Shown piece by piece: positions 21,291-30,997 of a stretch of DNA of 44,927 bases. The stretch lies in assembly GCA_002314595.1 (NCBI GenBank), contig DCGP01000012.1:231-45157 (forward strand), read 5' to 3'. Both the position numbers and the translations under genes were made by a program. Position 1 is the first letter of the stretch. Every line of letters starts with the position of its first letter. The notes below the pieces were generated by a model. It was not told where the DNA came from and ran no database searches. It saw nothing but the letters and a program-made list of their open reading frames with translations. This DNA is from Clostridiales bacterium UBA1775. Its GTDB lineage: Bacteria > Bacillota > Clostridia > Monoglobales > Firm-18.

Positions 21291-22079
21291 ATGTTTAATG
21301 TAGATAAGTTAGAAATTAACAACAGAATAATGAGGTATATGAAGTTTGGGGAAGGGACTAAAAATATTGTAATAATACCCGGGCTTTCTGTGGGCAATGT
21401 TACAACCTTTGCCGGTGCGTTATATAAAAAGTACAGAAATTTTAGCCGGGAATATACAGTGTATTTTTTTGATAGATTAGAGGATGTAAATACAGGGTAT
21501 TCCATTAAGGATATTGCCTTTGACACAGTAACTGCCTGTGAAAAGGTAGGGATAAAATCAGCATCCTTTATTGGAATGTCCCAAGGTGGTATGGCGTGCC
21601 TTTATATAGGGGTTTATTTCCCAAATTTGGTTGAAAAGCTTGTCTTGTGTTCTACTGCTCCTGTAATAGATGAAAATTTTGATAGAATTCGTACTAAATG
21701 GTCAAATTATGCAAAAACCGGACAAAGAGCATTACTTGCAGAAAGTTTTGCAAAATATATTTATTCCGATACAACCTATATTAAAAACATAGATTTAATG
21801 ATTGCATTTAGTGAAAATTACACGGACAAGGAGCTTGATAATTTTGCCATAATGGCTATGGCTGACGATGTGGATAACATCATACAAAAACTTGAAATAA
21901 TCAAATGTCCAACATTGGTAATCGGGGCAGAAGGAGATAAAGTGTTTGACTGTGCCTACTCCAAAATGATTGCCGAAAAAACAAAAGGGGAACTTTTCAT
22001 ATACGGCAAGGAATATGGCCATACTGTATATGATGAAGCCCCCGATTACGTAGAAAGACTATATAATTTTATTAAATAA
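21291..22079 (+). CDS. Alpha/beta hydrolase
   Basis: 262 residues. The nucleophile elbow GMSQGGMAC has Ser97, the oxyanion strand is NIVIIPGLSVGN, CPTLVIGAEGDKVF carries the probable acid Asp, and KEYGHTVYDEAP has the catalytic His. The overall pattern is that of the BioH/3-oxoadipate enol-lactonase-like hydrolases; the substrate is unknown. The start is the first ATG in the frame with only a weak GGTGATT upstream, so expression may be low. Its 3' end overlaps the convergent beta-galactosidase gene by eight bases. Confidence 0.85.
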   Translation: MFNVDKLEINNRIMRYMKFGEGTKNIVIIPGLSVGNVTTFAGALYKKYRNFSREYTVYFFDRLEDVNTGYSIKDIAFDTVTACEKVGIKSASFIGMSQGGMACLYIGVYFPNLVEKLVLCSTAPVIDENFDRIRTKWSNYAKTGQRALLAESFAKYIYSDTTYIKNIDLMIAFSENYTDKELDNFAIMAMADDVDNIIQKLEIIKCPTLVIGAEGDKVFDCAYSKMIAEKTKGELFIYGKEYGHTVYDEAPDYVERLYNFIK

Positions 22080-24951
22080 TATAAAAAGAATAACTAAGTT
22101 TTTCTTGTGATACTCTGTATTTAGGTAATAGGTCCGGCCCGCAGCTGTGTGAGCCTATGCCTGATACAGTGGCATCAATTCTAACGTTTGTGTATCCATT
22201 TTTCTTAATTTCGTCCGTATGCATACCATATGTTAATTCCATAGAAGAATATTCCGAAACATTCATTTCAAAATAATTATCCGTCCAAATTGCTAGCCCA
22301 CAACCCATTTTTAAATATTTTGTGTTGTAGTGATTGCCATGCTCTTGTGGAACTACGTAATTAACATATTCCTTTTTTGCAGTTGATGAATACAACCCCA
22401 TTATAGATTGAGAATTCATATCGCAATAGGCTTCGTAAGGGCCCATTCCGTAATATTCAAAACTGTCATTTGCCTTGTTAATGGTAAATTCCATACCAAA
22501 CCTTGGTAAGAATATTTGCAAATTATCACGAAGAGTTGGGTTTATGCTAACCTTAATAGTGCCGTCTGCAAAAAAGTCGTAGGTTGCAGTATAAATCATA
22601 AAAGGTTGCCTTGATATACCTGAAAGCGAGCCGTTAACAGTAACTTTGTTAAATTCTCTTTGGCAGGAATATACCTTTGAACATAATTTGTCAAAATGTT
22701 CACTTTCGTTTGAAGGGCCTGTTCCGTTAATGTTACCCCATAACTTTTTGATTTTTCGGTCATTGTCAGTTGGGGCACGCCATACGGTCCACCTTGTACG
22801 GCTTGCAAGTAATTCCACACCCTTTTTGATGATGCTGTCAAACTGCCCGTAATGCTTATTGAAAATATACTCAAAGCCATTACCTTTAATATATATTTTT
22901 TCTGTGTCCTCTGTAATGTTTTCAGCCAATTTCGGTAAATGAGTTTTTTCAATCGACACATTAGTATTGTGTTGGCTTTTTGCTACCTCGTAACCATTTT
23001 TATCAGTTACAAACATATTGATGTATGTGCCTAATTTACAATTCTTAGGTAGGTCAAAATCAAGGTCTATTGTGGTAGAGCAATGAGGCACTAAATCAAT
23101 AGTTAATTCTATGCTTTTATCCACTTTTCCATCAATATTTAGTTGAACTGTTACTTTGTATTCTTTTAGATTTGTAAAGTCGAAATCGTTGTTTATAGTT
23201 AGTTTGCCATTTGCATACTCACTTGTAACAGGTTGATATACATATTTTGCACATAATGACCCTGCCTTTGTTGAACGGTCTGCAAATACCAAACCATCAC
23301 AACAGAAGTTGCCATCGTGTGTTGGTTCGTTAAAATCTCCACCATATTTGTAAACTCCGTCAAACTCAACAACGTGGTCTGCCCATTCCCAAATGCAACC
23401 ACCAATTAACGCAGGGTATTTTTTAAACAACTTCATATAGTCCATTAAATCCCCGGGACCATTACCCATTGCGTGAGAATATTCACATAACATAAATGGC
23501 AACTTATATTCAGGATTTTTACCATATGCTTCAACGTTTTCTGTTGACCAATACATACGAGAAGCAACGTCAACTTCGTTGTGAAAACCGGCACGTGTGG
23601 CATCTTCACAGTGGAATAGCCTTGAACTGTCTCTTTCCTTACCCCACTTAATCATTTCAACTTGGTTTTGTCCGTAACCGGTTTCGTTGTCTGTTGACCA
23701 AATTATGATAGATGGGTGATTTTTATCTCTTTCTAAGGTACGCTTCATTCGTTCTATAAACATAGGTCTAAACTTTTCGTTTGCACAAGGCCAGATTTTA
23801 TCATCTGCTGCAAATTGATTTGAGGTACTAAAATTAACAGAAGCATCTACATCAAAGGTTTTCCCGATTATTCTTTGCGCCATACCATGAGTTTCGATGT
23901 CTACTTCCTCAACAACATAAAGGCCTAATTTGTCGCACATATTTAAAAATTCGGGAGTAGGAGGATAATGTGAAGTTCTAACTGTGTTGATGTTAAGTTT
24001 TTTCATCAATTTTAAATCTTCTAATATTTCCTCATCTGTCATACAAAAGCCGTTTTTTCTGTGAGTATCATGATGGTTTACACCTTTTAACAATACACTT
24101 ACACCGTTTATTAGAAGTTCGTATTTGTTAGATATTTTAATATCTCTCATACCTATGTAAAATGGCAGATATTCAGTTTCGCCCTTTACGATTACAGTGT
24201 ATAAGTGTGGATTTTCTGCATTCCAAAGTATGGGGTTATCAAGTCTTTCAACCTTTGTTAACCCGTCATATATTTCGTAATTTTCAACATCTGTAACTAT
24301 TGATTTTGTATCAGCCTTAATGTATACGTCTTTAATGTGGTTTTCTTCCCTTGATAGCAAGTAAACATCACGGAATATGCCGGAATACCTAAACGCGTCT
24401 TGGTCCTCTAAATAACTACCGACACACCATTTTAACACCTTGGCAGTAATTATATTTTCTCCTTCTGTAACGTATTCGGTAATGTCAAATTCTGCTTGTA
24501 AATGCGAACCTTGGCTAAATCCGACATATTTTCCGTTAACATACAAAGTTAAGCAAGATGAAACACCTTCAAATACAATGTAGGTTTGTCTTTTACTCCA
24601 CATCTCATCAAGTTCAAAGGTCTTTTGATACACTCCACAAGGGTTGTCATCAGGAACAAAAGGAATATCTACAGGGAATGGATAGTTTACGTTTGTATAC
24701 ATTGGTGAATCGTATCCGTACAGTTGCCAACAAGACGGCACAGGGATACTGTCCCAGTCCTCAATTTCTGTAGGCACGTCTATGTCTCTTTCAAAGTATG
24801 CAAAGTCCCATTTGCCATTTAACAACTTGTAGTATTTTGACTTGCTTCTATCGCCGTTTAATGCTTTTTCCAACGAGTCATAAGGTATATAATATGACCT
24901 TGGTTGCTCTCTGTTTTCTGAAAATTTTTCCACGTTTTCGTAATATCTCAT
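22072..24951 (-). CDS. lacZ: Beta-galactosidase, GH2 (LacZ type)
   Basis: 959 residues, close to the ~1000 of LacZ. Order: N-terminal jelly-roll (VPSCWQLYGYDSPMYTNVNYPFP, the sugar-binding signature), Ig-like domain, TIM barrel with GVNHHDTHRKNG, HYPPTPEFLNMCDKLGLYVVEEVDIETHG, the acid/base Glu (~423) in WSTDNETGYG and the nucleophile Glu (~490) in LCEYSHAMGNGPGD, a further Ig-like domain, and the C-terminal Bgal small-chain domain with FPRFGMEF and GPYEAYCD. It hydrolyses beta-galactosides in the cytoplasm, as no signal peptide is present. No lac permease or repressor is adjacent, so regulation is not visible. The gene is single, with a GGAGCAAGG site before the ATG. The specificity (lactose, galacto-oligosaccharide or glycan fragments) is not deducible. 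Confidence 0.95.
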   Translation of the reverse strand: MRYYENVEKFSENREQPRSYYIPYDSLEKALNGDRSKSKYYKLLNGKWDFAYFERDIDVPTEIEDWDSIPVPSCWQLYGYDSPMYTNVNYPFPVDIPFVPDDNPCGVYQKTFELDEMWSKRQTYIVFEGVSSCLTLYVNGKYVGFSQGSHLQAEFDITEYVTEGENIITAKVLKWCVGSYLEDQDAFRYSGIFRDVYLLSREENHIKDVYIKADTKSIVTDVENYEIYDGLTKVERLDNPILWNAENPHLYTVIVKGETEYLPFYIGMRDIKISNKYELLINGVSVLLKGVNHHDTHRKNGFCMTDEEILEDLKLMKKLNINTVRTSHYPPTPEFLNMCDKLGLYVVEEVDIETHGMAQRIIGKTFDVDASVNFSTSNQFAADDKIWPCANEKFRPMFIERMKRTLERDKNHPSIIIWSTDNETGYGQNQVEMIKWGKERDSSRLFHCEDATRAGFHNEVDVASRMYWSTENVEAYGKNPEYKLPFMLCEYSHAMGNGPGDLMDYMKLFKKYPALIGGCIWEWADHVVEFDGVYKYGGDFNEPTHDGNFCCDGLVFADRSTKAGSLCAKYVYQPVTSEYANGKLTINNDFDFTNLKEYKVTVQLNIDGKVDKSIELTIDLVPHCSTTIDLDFDLPKNCKLGTYINMFVTDKNGYEVAKSQHNTNVSIEKTHLPKLAENITEDTEKIYIKGNGFEYIFNKHYGQFDSIIKKGVELLASRTRWTVWRAPTDNDRKIKKLWGNINGTGPSNESEHFDKLCSKVYSCQREFNKVTVNGSLSGISRQPFMIYTATYDFFADGTIKVSINPTLRDNLQIFLPRFGMEFTINKANDSFEYYGMGPYEAYCDMNSQSIMGLYSSTAKKEYVNYVVPQEHGNHYNTKYLKMGCGLAIWTDNYFEMNVSEYSSMELTYGMHTDEIKKNGYTNVRIDATVSGIGSHSCGPDLLPKYRVSQEKLSYSFYII

Positions 24952-25024
24952 TATCCCTTGCTCCTAATTATTAAATTTAAGTATATTATACAATTGAAAG
25001 TATGAAAAGTCAATAAAATAACTA

Positions 25025-25053
25025 TTGAAATTACTGATAAAATGTAGTATAAT
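25025..25053 (+). promoter_or_regulatory. Sigma-A promoter upstream of the methyltransferase/ECF genes
   Basis: TTGAAA (25025-25030), 17 bases, TATAAT (25048-25053). It probably starts the long plus-strand run beginning at 25117. Confidence 0.75.
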
Positions 25054-25116
25054 ATTATATTGAATTATTATGGGTAATTATCGAATTAAATATATTGTTT
25101 GGGAGAAACATAGATT

Positions 25117-25983
25117 ATGTGGTACAGTAGTGATTGGAAAGAATATGAATTATTAGACGCCGCAGACGGTCAAAGGCTTGAACGATGGGGCAAATATGTG
25201 TTTGTACGTCCTGACCCACAGGCTGTATGGGGGGATAAAAGCAATAATCCACTATGGAAAAAGGCAGATGGCAGATATGTTCGTAGCAATAGTGGAGGAG
25301 GCCATTGGGACTTTTTTTCTAAACTTCCTGAAAGTTGGACTTTATGCCAAGATGGATACAGGTTTAAAGTAAAGCCTATGAACTTTAAGCATATGGGCTT
25401 GTTTCCGGAACAGTTGGTTAATTGGCAATGGGCAGACAAACTTATTAGAGAAGCTAACAGACCGATAAACGTACTTAATTTGTTTGCATACACAGGTGGA
25501 GCAACTATTGCTTCGTCTTATGCAGGTGCATCGGTGTGTCATGTTGACGCATCAAAGGGTATGGTTGCACATGCCAAGGAAAATGCACAGCTAACAGGCA
25601 TTGAGCAAAGACCAATACGTTACATAGTGGATGACTGTATGAAGTTTGTCCAAAGGGAAATTCGCAGAGGCAAAAAGTACGATGCAATCATTATGGACCC
25701 ACCATCCTATGGCAGAGGGCCCGGTGGTGAGGTTTGGAAGATAGAAACAGAACTTTTTGGATTTGTAAAGCAGTGTGCAGAGGTTTTAAGTGACAATCCG
25801 TTATTTGTGCTTTTAAACTCCTATACAACAGGGTTAAGTGCAGTAACAATGGCAAATGTACTATCAATGACCATAGGAAAAAAATTCGGAGGCACTGCAA
25901 CAGCAGATGAAATCGGTATACCGATTAAGGATAAGGATATTATACTTCCTTGTGGTTCGTCTGCAAGATGGGTGATGAAATAG
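25117..25983 (+). CDS. Class I SAM-dependent methyltransferase, RlmI-like
   Basis: 288 residues. It has a Rossmann SAM-binding core (VLNLFAYTGGATIASSYAGASVCHVDASKGMVAHAKENA) and a DPPSYGRGPGG catalytic motif IV, typical of the rRNA m5C/base methyltransferases related to RlmI/RlmK (Methyltrans_SAM). The N-terminal part (YELLDAADGQRLERWGKYVFVRPDPQAVW) is family specific, and the usual PUA domain is absent. The likely target is a 23S rRNA base, but this is inference. Its TAG stop touches the ATG of the ECF ATPase gene, so the two are one transcript. Confidence 0.87.
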   Translation: MWYSSDWKEYELLDAADGQRLERWGKYVFVRPDPQAVWGDKSNNPLWKKADGRYVRSNSGGGHWDFFSKLPESWTLCQDGYRFKVKPMNFKHMGLFPEQLVNWQWADKLIREANRPINVLNLFAYTGGATIASSYAGASVCHVDASKGMVAHAKENAQLTGIEQRPIRYIVDDCMKFVQREIRRGKKYDAIIMDPPSYGRGPGGEVWKIETELFGFVKQCAEVLSDNPLFVLLNSYTTGLSAVTMANVLSMTIGKKFGGTATADEIGIPIKDKDIILPCGSSARWVMK

Positions 25984-27696
25984 ATGATAAAAACAGAAGA
26001 CCTTACTTTTAGTTATTACAAAGGTGAAACTGAAAAGGTACTTGACAAATTGAATATGGAAATACACAAGGGTAGCTTTGTGGCACTACTTGGTGCAAAC
26101 GGTAGTGGTAAGTCTACACTTGCCAAGCATTTCAACGGTATAAATTTGCCAATGGGCGGTAAGGTTTATGTTGAAAAGATGGATACAACAAACGAAATGT
26201 TGTTGTTTAATATTCGTCAAACGGTTGGTATGGTGTTCCAAAACCCTGATAATCAAATTGTAGCAACAACAGTAGAGGACGATGTAGCCTTTGCACCTGA
26301 AAATATGGGCGTTCCAAGGGACGAAATTCGCAAGAGAATAGACTGGGCTATGAAGGTAACAGGTGTAGATGGCTTTAAGGACAGAGCCCCTCATACTCTT
26401 TCGGGAGGTCAAAAGCAAAGGGTTGCCATAGCCGGAATTTTGGCAATGCGTCCTAAATATATTATCCTGGACGAGCCTACTGCAATGTTAGACCCAATAG
26501 GCAGAAAGGAAGTTGTGCAAACACTTCGCAAACTAAACACAGACCTTGGCATTACCATAGTTATCATTACGCATAATATGGACGAGGCAGTTTTGGCAGA
26601 CCAAGCCATTGTTTTGAACGGTGGCAAGATTACAATGAAGGGCACACCGGAAGAAATTTTCGGAAATACGGAAAAGATAAAGGAGGCAGGTCTTGACGTG
26701 CCTCAGGTTACAGAGCTTATTTATCAACTTAAAAAAAGAGGATTTCCGATTACTGAAAATGCCTTTACAGTTGACAGAGCATACGAAATTTTAAAGCCCT
26801 TTGCAAATAAAGGCACATTTGTAAAAGGCGAAGCATTTGCAGAAAAAGGCGAAAAAATAATAGATGTTAAAAATGTAACCTACGAATATTCAACAGACGG
26901 CCCGTATTACAAAAAGGCACTTGATAATGTAAGCTTGGAAATAAACAAAGGCGATTACATAGGGATAATTGGTCATACAGGTAGTGGAAAATCAACACTT
27001 TTACAGCACCTAAATGCACTTATTAAGCCAACAGATGGGGAAATAATTGTTGATGGAATAAATACAAAGGACAAAAAGGCAGACCTTAAAAGAGTACGAA
27101 CCAAGGTTGGACTTGTGTTTCAGTATCCGGAATATCAGCTGTTTGAAGAAACTGTTGAAAAGGATATTGCATTCAGTCCTAAAAATATGGGACTTTCAGA
27201 AGATGAAATATTGGACAGAGTTAAGTTTGCCTGTGATGTTATTGGCGTTGAAGATAAGTGGCTTGTAAAATCACCATTTGAGCTTTCCGGCGGACAAAAA
27301 CGCAGAGTGGCAATGGCAGGAGTTATTGCTATGAAGCCTGATGTTTTAATTTTAGATGAGCCTACTGCAGGTCTTGACCCAAGGGGCAAAAAATATATTT
27401 TAGACAAAATAGAGGCAATGCATAGTCAATACGGCATAACAGTTGTGCTTGTTTCTCATGATATGGAAGAGGTTGCCAAGCGTGCAAAACGAATATTGGT
27501 ACTAAATGAAGGGAAAATATTTGCAGACGGCACGCCAAACCAAGTATTTTCAAATTATGAAGAGCTTGAAAAAATAGGCTTAACAGCACCTCAAATTACA
27601 CATCTTACAGATAAACTGTTTGGTATTAAGGCTTGCACAGTTTTAGAGGCATTAGAGCTTTTTGACAATTTGGGTGGAGGTGATGTTAATGCTTAA
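25984..27696 (+). CDS. ecfA: Fused ECF transporter ATPases EcfA1-EcfA2
   Basis: 570 residues in one frame. The first ABC ATPase (about 1-275) has Walker A GANGSGKST, Q-loop FQNPDNQ, signature LSGGQKQR and Walker B IILDEPTAMLDP. The second (about 295-570) has GHTGSGKST, FQYPEYQ, LSGGQKRR and LILDEPTAGLDP. Both end with the EcfA-specific C-terminal helix region (PQVTELIYQLKKRG and PQITHLTDKLFG). In most Firmicutes these are two adjacent genes; here they are joined by a short linker with no internal stop or ribosome-binding site. EcfT follows with an 8-base overlap. Together they form the shared energising module of group II energy-coupling-factor vitamin/metal importers. No substrate-binding S component is adjacent, as expected. 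Confidence 0.93.
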   Translation: MIKTEDLTFSYYKGETEKVLDKLNMEIHKGSFVALLGANGSGKSTLAKHFNGINLPMGGKVYVEKMDTTNEMLLFNIRQTVGMVFQNPDNQIVATTVEDDVAFAPENMGVPRDEIRKRIDWAMKVTGVDGFKDRAPHTLSGGQKQRVAIAGILAMRPKYIILDEPTAMLDPIGRKEVVQTLRKLNTDLGITIVIITHNMDEAVLADQAIVLNGGKITMKGTPEEIFGNTEKIKEAGLDVPQVTELIYQLKKRGFPITENAFTVDRAYEILKPFANKGTFVKGEAFAEKGEKIIDVKNVTYEYSTDGPYYKKALDNVSLEINKGDYIGIIGHTGSGKSTLLQHLNALIKPTDGEIIVDGINTKDKKADLKRVRTKVGLVFQYPEYQLFEETVEKDIAFSPKNMGLSEDEILDRVKFACDVIGVEDKWLVKSPFELSGGQKRRVAMAGVIAMKPDVLILDEPTAGLDPRGKKYILDKIEAMHSQYGITVVLVSHDMEEVAKRAKRILVLNEGKIFADGTPNQVFSNYEELEKIGLTAPQITHLTDKLFGIKACTVLEALELFDNLGGGDVNA

Positions 27697-28489
27697 AGAC
27701 ATTACTTTGGGGCAGTATTTCCCAACTAAATCACCTATTCACAAAATAGACCCAAGGGTTAAAATAATACTTTCCATAGCATTTATGGTGTTGATTTTTT
27801 CAATTAAGAGTGTGGCAAGCTATGTTGTTTTAACAGGTTTTTTAGCACTTGTTGTGTCAATGTCCAAGGTTCCTTTTAGGTTTGTTTTAAAGGGTATCAA
27901 GCCGGTTTTAATATTTATTATTTTCACTGCCTTGTTAAATATGTTTTTAACAGGTGGGGACGTGGTTTGGAGGCTTGGATTTTTAAAGATTACCAAGGAG
28001 GGCATAGAGTTTGCAATCTATATGGTGCTAAGAATAATTTTCCTTGTTTTAGGCACTTCTATGCTTACATACACAACATCACCCATTCAATTAACAGATG
28101 GAATAGAGGCACTTTTAAGACCTCTTACAAAATTTAGGTTCCCTGCTCACGAAATCGCAATGATGATGAGCATAGCACTTCGCTTTATTCCAACTCTTTT
28201 AGAGGAAACTGATAAAATTATGAAGGCACAGACTGCAAGAGGAGCAGATTTTGAAAATGGCAATTTAATAAAGAGGTTAAAGGTACTTATGCCAATATTA
28301 GTACCACTTTTCATAAGTGCATTTAGACGTGCCGATGAGCTTGCAACTGCTATGGAATGCAGATGCTATCACGGTGGCGAAAACAGGACTAAGCTTCACG
28401 AATTAAGGCTTACTAAATTTGACCTTAAAGCCACATTGGTTTTTGTTGGGTTTTGTGTTGTTATAATTGTTTTAGATATTGTATTTTAA
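27689..28489 (+). CDS. ecfT: ECF transporter transmembrane component EcfT
   Basis: 266 residues from ATG 27689, 8 bases after GGAGG; the longest frame begins at 27662 within the ATPase gene. Typical EcfT: DPRVKIILSIAFMVLIF, five or six membrane helices, then the coupling motif TARGADFENGN and AMECRCYHGGENRT. The Ala-Arg-Gly coupling motif contacts the ATPases. It overlaps the fused ecfA gene and precedes truA, an arrangement common in Firmicutes (ecfA1-ecfA2-ecfT-truA). Confidence 0.94.
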   Translation: MLKDITLGQYFPTKSPIHKIDPRVKIILSIAFMVLIFSIKSVASYVVLTGFLALVVSMSKVPFRFVLKGIKPVLIFIIFTALLNMFLTGGDVVWRLGFLKITKEGIEFAIYMVLRIIFLVLGTSMLTYTTSPIQLTDGIEALLRPLTKFRFPAHEIAMMMSIALRFIPTLLEETDKIMKAQTARGADFENGNLIKRLKVLMPILVPLFISAFRRADELATAMECRCYHGGENRTKLHELRLTKFDLKATLVFVGFCVVIIVLDIVF

Positions 28490-28503
28490 GGGTGTGAATT
28501 ACT

Positions 28504-29235
28504 TTGAACTATATGCTTAATATATCCTTTGACGGTACGGCATACCATGGTTGGCAAATTCAGAACAATGCAATTTCTGTGTGTCAGGTTATGGAGGATG
28601 CTGTGGAAAAAATATTTAAAACTAAATCGCAGGTAATAGGTTGCAGCAGGACAGATGCAGGCGTTCATGCACTTAATTACATTTGTAATTTTAAGTCGGA
28701 TTTGCTGATACCTGAGGACAAGGTACCCTATGCACTTAATACCAAGCTACCACCTGATGTTAGGGTAAAGTGGGCAAAATATGCTGAGGACGACTTTCAT
28801 TCAAGGTACAGTGTTCATTCCAAAACCTATGTGTATAAGGCAATATGCAGCGATATTATGAACCCTTTAATGCAAAATTATGCCTATCATTTTCCGTATA
28901 AAATAAACATTGAAAATATGCAAATGGCAAGCAAATACTTTGTTGGGACACACGATTTTTCAGGGTTTATGACACAGGGAAGCAATCAAAATACAACTGT
29001 AAGGACAGTTAATTTCCTAAATGTTTCACAAAATGACGAAACAGTTGAAATTGAAATAAATGCAAATGCTTACTTGTATAATATGGTTAGGATAATTTCG
29101 GGCACACTGCTTATGGTTGGAATGGGCAAAATTCCACAGAATGAAATACCTGAAATAATAGCAAGCAGGGACAGAACAAGGGCAGGTATTACAGCAGAGC
29201 CACAGGGATTATATCTTAAAGAAATTGCTTATTAA
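28504..29235 (+). CDS. truA: tRNA pseudouridine(38-40) synthase
   Basis: 243 residues from a TTG start at 28504 (AGGGTG upstream). ISFDGTAYHGWQIQ and GCSRTDAGVHALNYICNF contain the catalytic Asp of the TruA family, and YLYNMVRIISGTLLMVG and TAEPQGLYL complete it. The enzyme converts uridines 38-40 of the tRNA anticodon arm to pseudouridine in the cytoplasm. It lies 14 bases after ecfT. The non-ATG start suggests modest translation. Confidence 0.95.
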   Translation: MNYMLNISFDGTAYHGWQIQNNAISVCQVMEDAVEKIFKTKSQVIGCSRTDAGVHALNYICNFKSDLLIPEDKVPYALNTKLPPDVRVKWAKYAEDDFHSRYSVHSKTYVYKAICSDIMNPLMQNYAYHFPYKINIENMQMASKYFVGTHDFSGFMTQGSNQNTTVRTVNFLNVSQNDETVEIEINANAYLYNMVRIISGTLLMVGMGKIPQNEIPEIIASRDRTRAGITAEPQGLYLKEIAY

Positions 29236-29251
29236 AAAGCGAGGAAATACT

Positions 29252-30406
29252 ATGAGAATAAATGGAAAAAGAATAATTCAAAAACTTAATAAAATTGATT
29301 TTAAAGGGTGGACAAAAGATAAATTAACTAATATATTCAGTGGCAGGTTTTCAAGATATTTTGGTATTGCTATTGCACTTTTAGTTATTATTTTAACTAT
29401 TGTAGGTATAGCAAATGCGTTGTCTTCACCGACTATTAGGAGTATTTATTCCATTGATGCAAATACAAATTGCCAAATTGTAAATTATGAGGATAACATA
29501 GCAGTTATAAATTACGACGGTGCAACAATTCTTTCAACAGAGGGAAAAACTGTTGCAGGTGTATCGTGCCAAATGTCAAACCCAAAGGCAGACGTTTGTG
29601 AGGACTATTTGCTTTTGTATGACAAGGGTGGCTTGAATTATGCAGTTTATAATGACGATGAAATTGTGTATCAAAACACTGCCGGGGATAACATAATCTG
29701 TGCTAAGGTTAACAAAAACGGATATGTTATTTTAACAACTGAGGAAACAGGGTATAATTCTAAGGTGTCTGTATTAAATAGCAAAGGCAAGGAAGAATAT
29801 TTTTGGAAAATTAGCGATGGATATGTTGTAGATGCAGATATTTCGCCTAACAACGAGGACTTAACCTGTGCAATGATTACAACTGATAAGGGAGTTGTTG
29901 TTGAAAACATTGTGTTTGTAGATACAGACGAAGAAAAGGAGCAGGCAAGAATAACTAATGAAGGGCCTATGCCTATGAGCGTAAATTATATTGATTCAGG
30001 CACAGTTGTTGTGGTTTCGGACGATAAATTATGCGCATACGATTCGGACGGAGATTGCGATTGGACAGTTAATTATGAAAGTAAATTGCTTAACAATTTC
30101 CAAATTGACCAAAAGGGCAATATTGTTTTGGCATTAAGTGGTATCAAAAACAATACAATAATAGAGACATATAGTAAAAACGGCAGAAAATCCGGAGAAT
30201 ATACAACGGATACGGCTATAAAATCACTTGATGTAAATGGTAAATATATCTGTTTTGCAGAGCAAAACAAGATTTCTGTAATTAACTATTCAGGTAAACC
30301 GGTTAACAATTACGAAAGCACAAAGGAATATTTAAAGGCACTTTGCTTTGGAAAAAAGAAGGTTGTCTTGTTGGCAAACGATGGCATTGACTTATTAAAA
30401 ATGTAA
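29252..30406 (+). CDS. DUF5711 family membrane-anchored beta-propeller-like protein
   Basis: 384 residues from ATG 29252, with GCGAGGAAA upstream. A single hydrophobic helix (about residues 40-60, FGIAIALLVIILTIVGIANAL) anchors it, leaving a short basic cytoplasmic N-tail and a large extracellular part. The extracellular part is beta-rich with repeating strands ending in acidic turns (YSIDANTNCQIVNYEDNIAVINYDG, SGTVVVVSDDKLCAYDSDGDCDW), consistent with a propeller. Length and layout match the DUF5711 family, usually found next to CvpA in clostridia. Function unknown. Confidence 0.75.
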   Translation: MRINGKRIIQKLNKIDFKGWTKDKLTNIFSGRFSRYFGIAIALLVIILTIVGIANALSSPTIRSIYSIDANTNCQIVNYEDNIAVINYDGATILSTEGKTVAGVSCQMSNPKADVCEDYLLLYDKGGLNYAVYNDDEIVYQNTAGDNIICAKVNKNGYVILTTEETGYNSKVSVLNSKGKEEYFWKISDGYVVDADISPNNEDLTCAMITTDKGVVVENIVFVDTDEEKEQARITNEGPMPMSVNYIDSGTVVVVSDDKLCAYDSDGDCDWTVNYESKLLNNFQIDQKGNIVLALSGIKNNTIIETYSKNGRKSGEYTTDTAIKSLDVNGKYICFAEQNKISVINYSGKPVNNYESTKEYLKALCFGKKKVVLLANDGIDLLKM

Positions 30407-30417
30407 AGGGTGATAGT

Positions 30418-30984
30418 ATGATTGCAGACGTTATTGTATTAGCAATTATAATTGTATCGGCGTACTTTGGTAAAAAGCGAGGGCTTATTAAGACAGGTTC
30501 TAAAATAATATGCTTTGGTATTTCCTTTGTAGTGGCAAAGCTACTATATGAGTATGTGTATGAGCTACTTAAAAATTCTGTTGTTGAAGAAAAAATTCAC
30601 GAAAATGTGGCAAATAAAACAAATCTGTATATAACAGAAAATTCACCTAAATTTATCACAAAAATCGGTGATTATACAACAGACGGATTAACAGGGGCAT
30701 CAGTTAAGGTGCTTTCTGTAATTGCCATAGTTATTATTACCTATGTAGTTGCAAGGCTTATTTTAAAGGCAATAAATATTATTGCCAAGCTACCGGGCAT
30801 TTCCCTTGTAAACAAATTAGGAGGACTTGTATTAGGTATAGTTGTAGGCTTGATAATTTCTTATTTGATAATATCTGTATCAGTATTTATAAACAAGGAT
30901 AGTGGAAAGTTTTGGTTTGATACGTCCGTACTTGCATCAAGTATGTGCAAGGAAAATATATTGATGAATTTTATAATAAATTAG
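30418..30984 (+). CDS. CvpA family membrane protein
   Basis: 188 residues with GGGTGATAG upstream. MIADVIVLAIIIVSAYFGKKRGLIKTG is the CvpA start, with four helices and the late GLVLGIVVGLIISYLIIS. The family is tied to colicin V secretion in E. coli and to envelope stress elsewhere; its exact activity is unresolved. It follows the DUF5711 gene by 11 bases and precedes rho by 13. Confidence 0.82.
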   Translation: MIADVIVLAIIIVSAYFGKKRGLIKTGSKIICFGISFVVAKLLYEYVYELLKNSVVEEKIHENVANKTNLYITENSPKFITKIGDYTTDGLTGASVKVLSVIAIVIITYVVARLILKAINIIAKLPGISLVNKLGGLVLGIVVGLIISYLIISVSVFINKDSGKFWFDTSVLASSMCKENILMNFIIN

Positions 30985-30997
30985 ACGAGGTTTTAAA

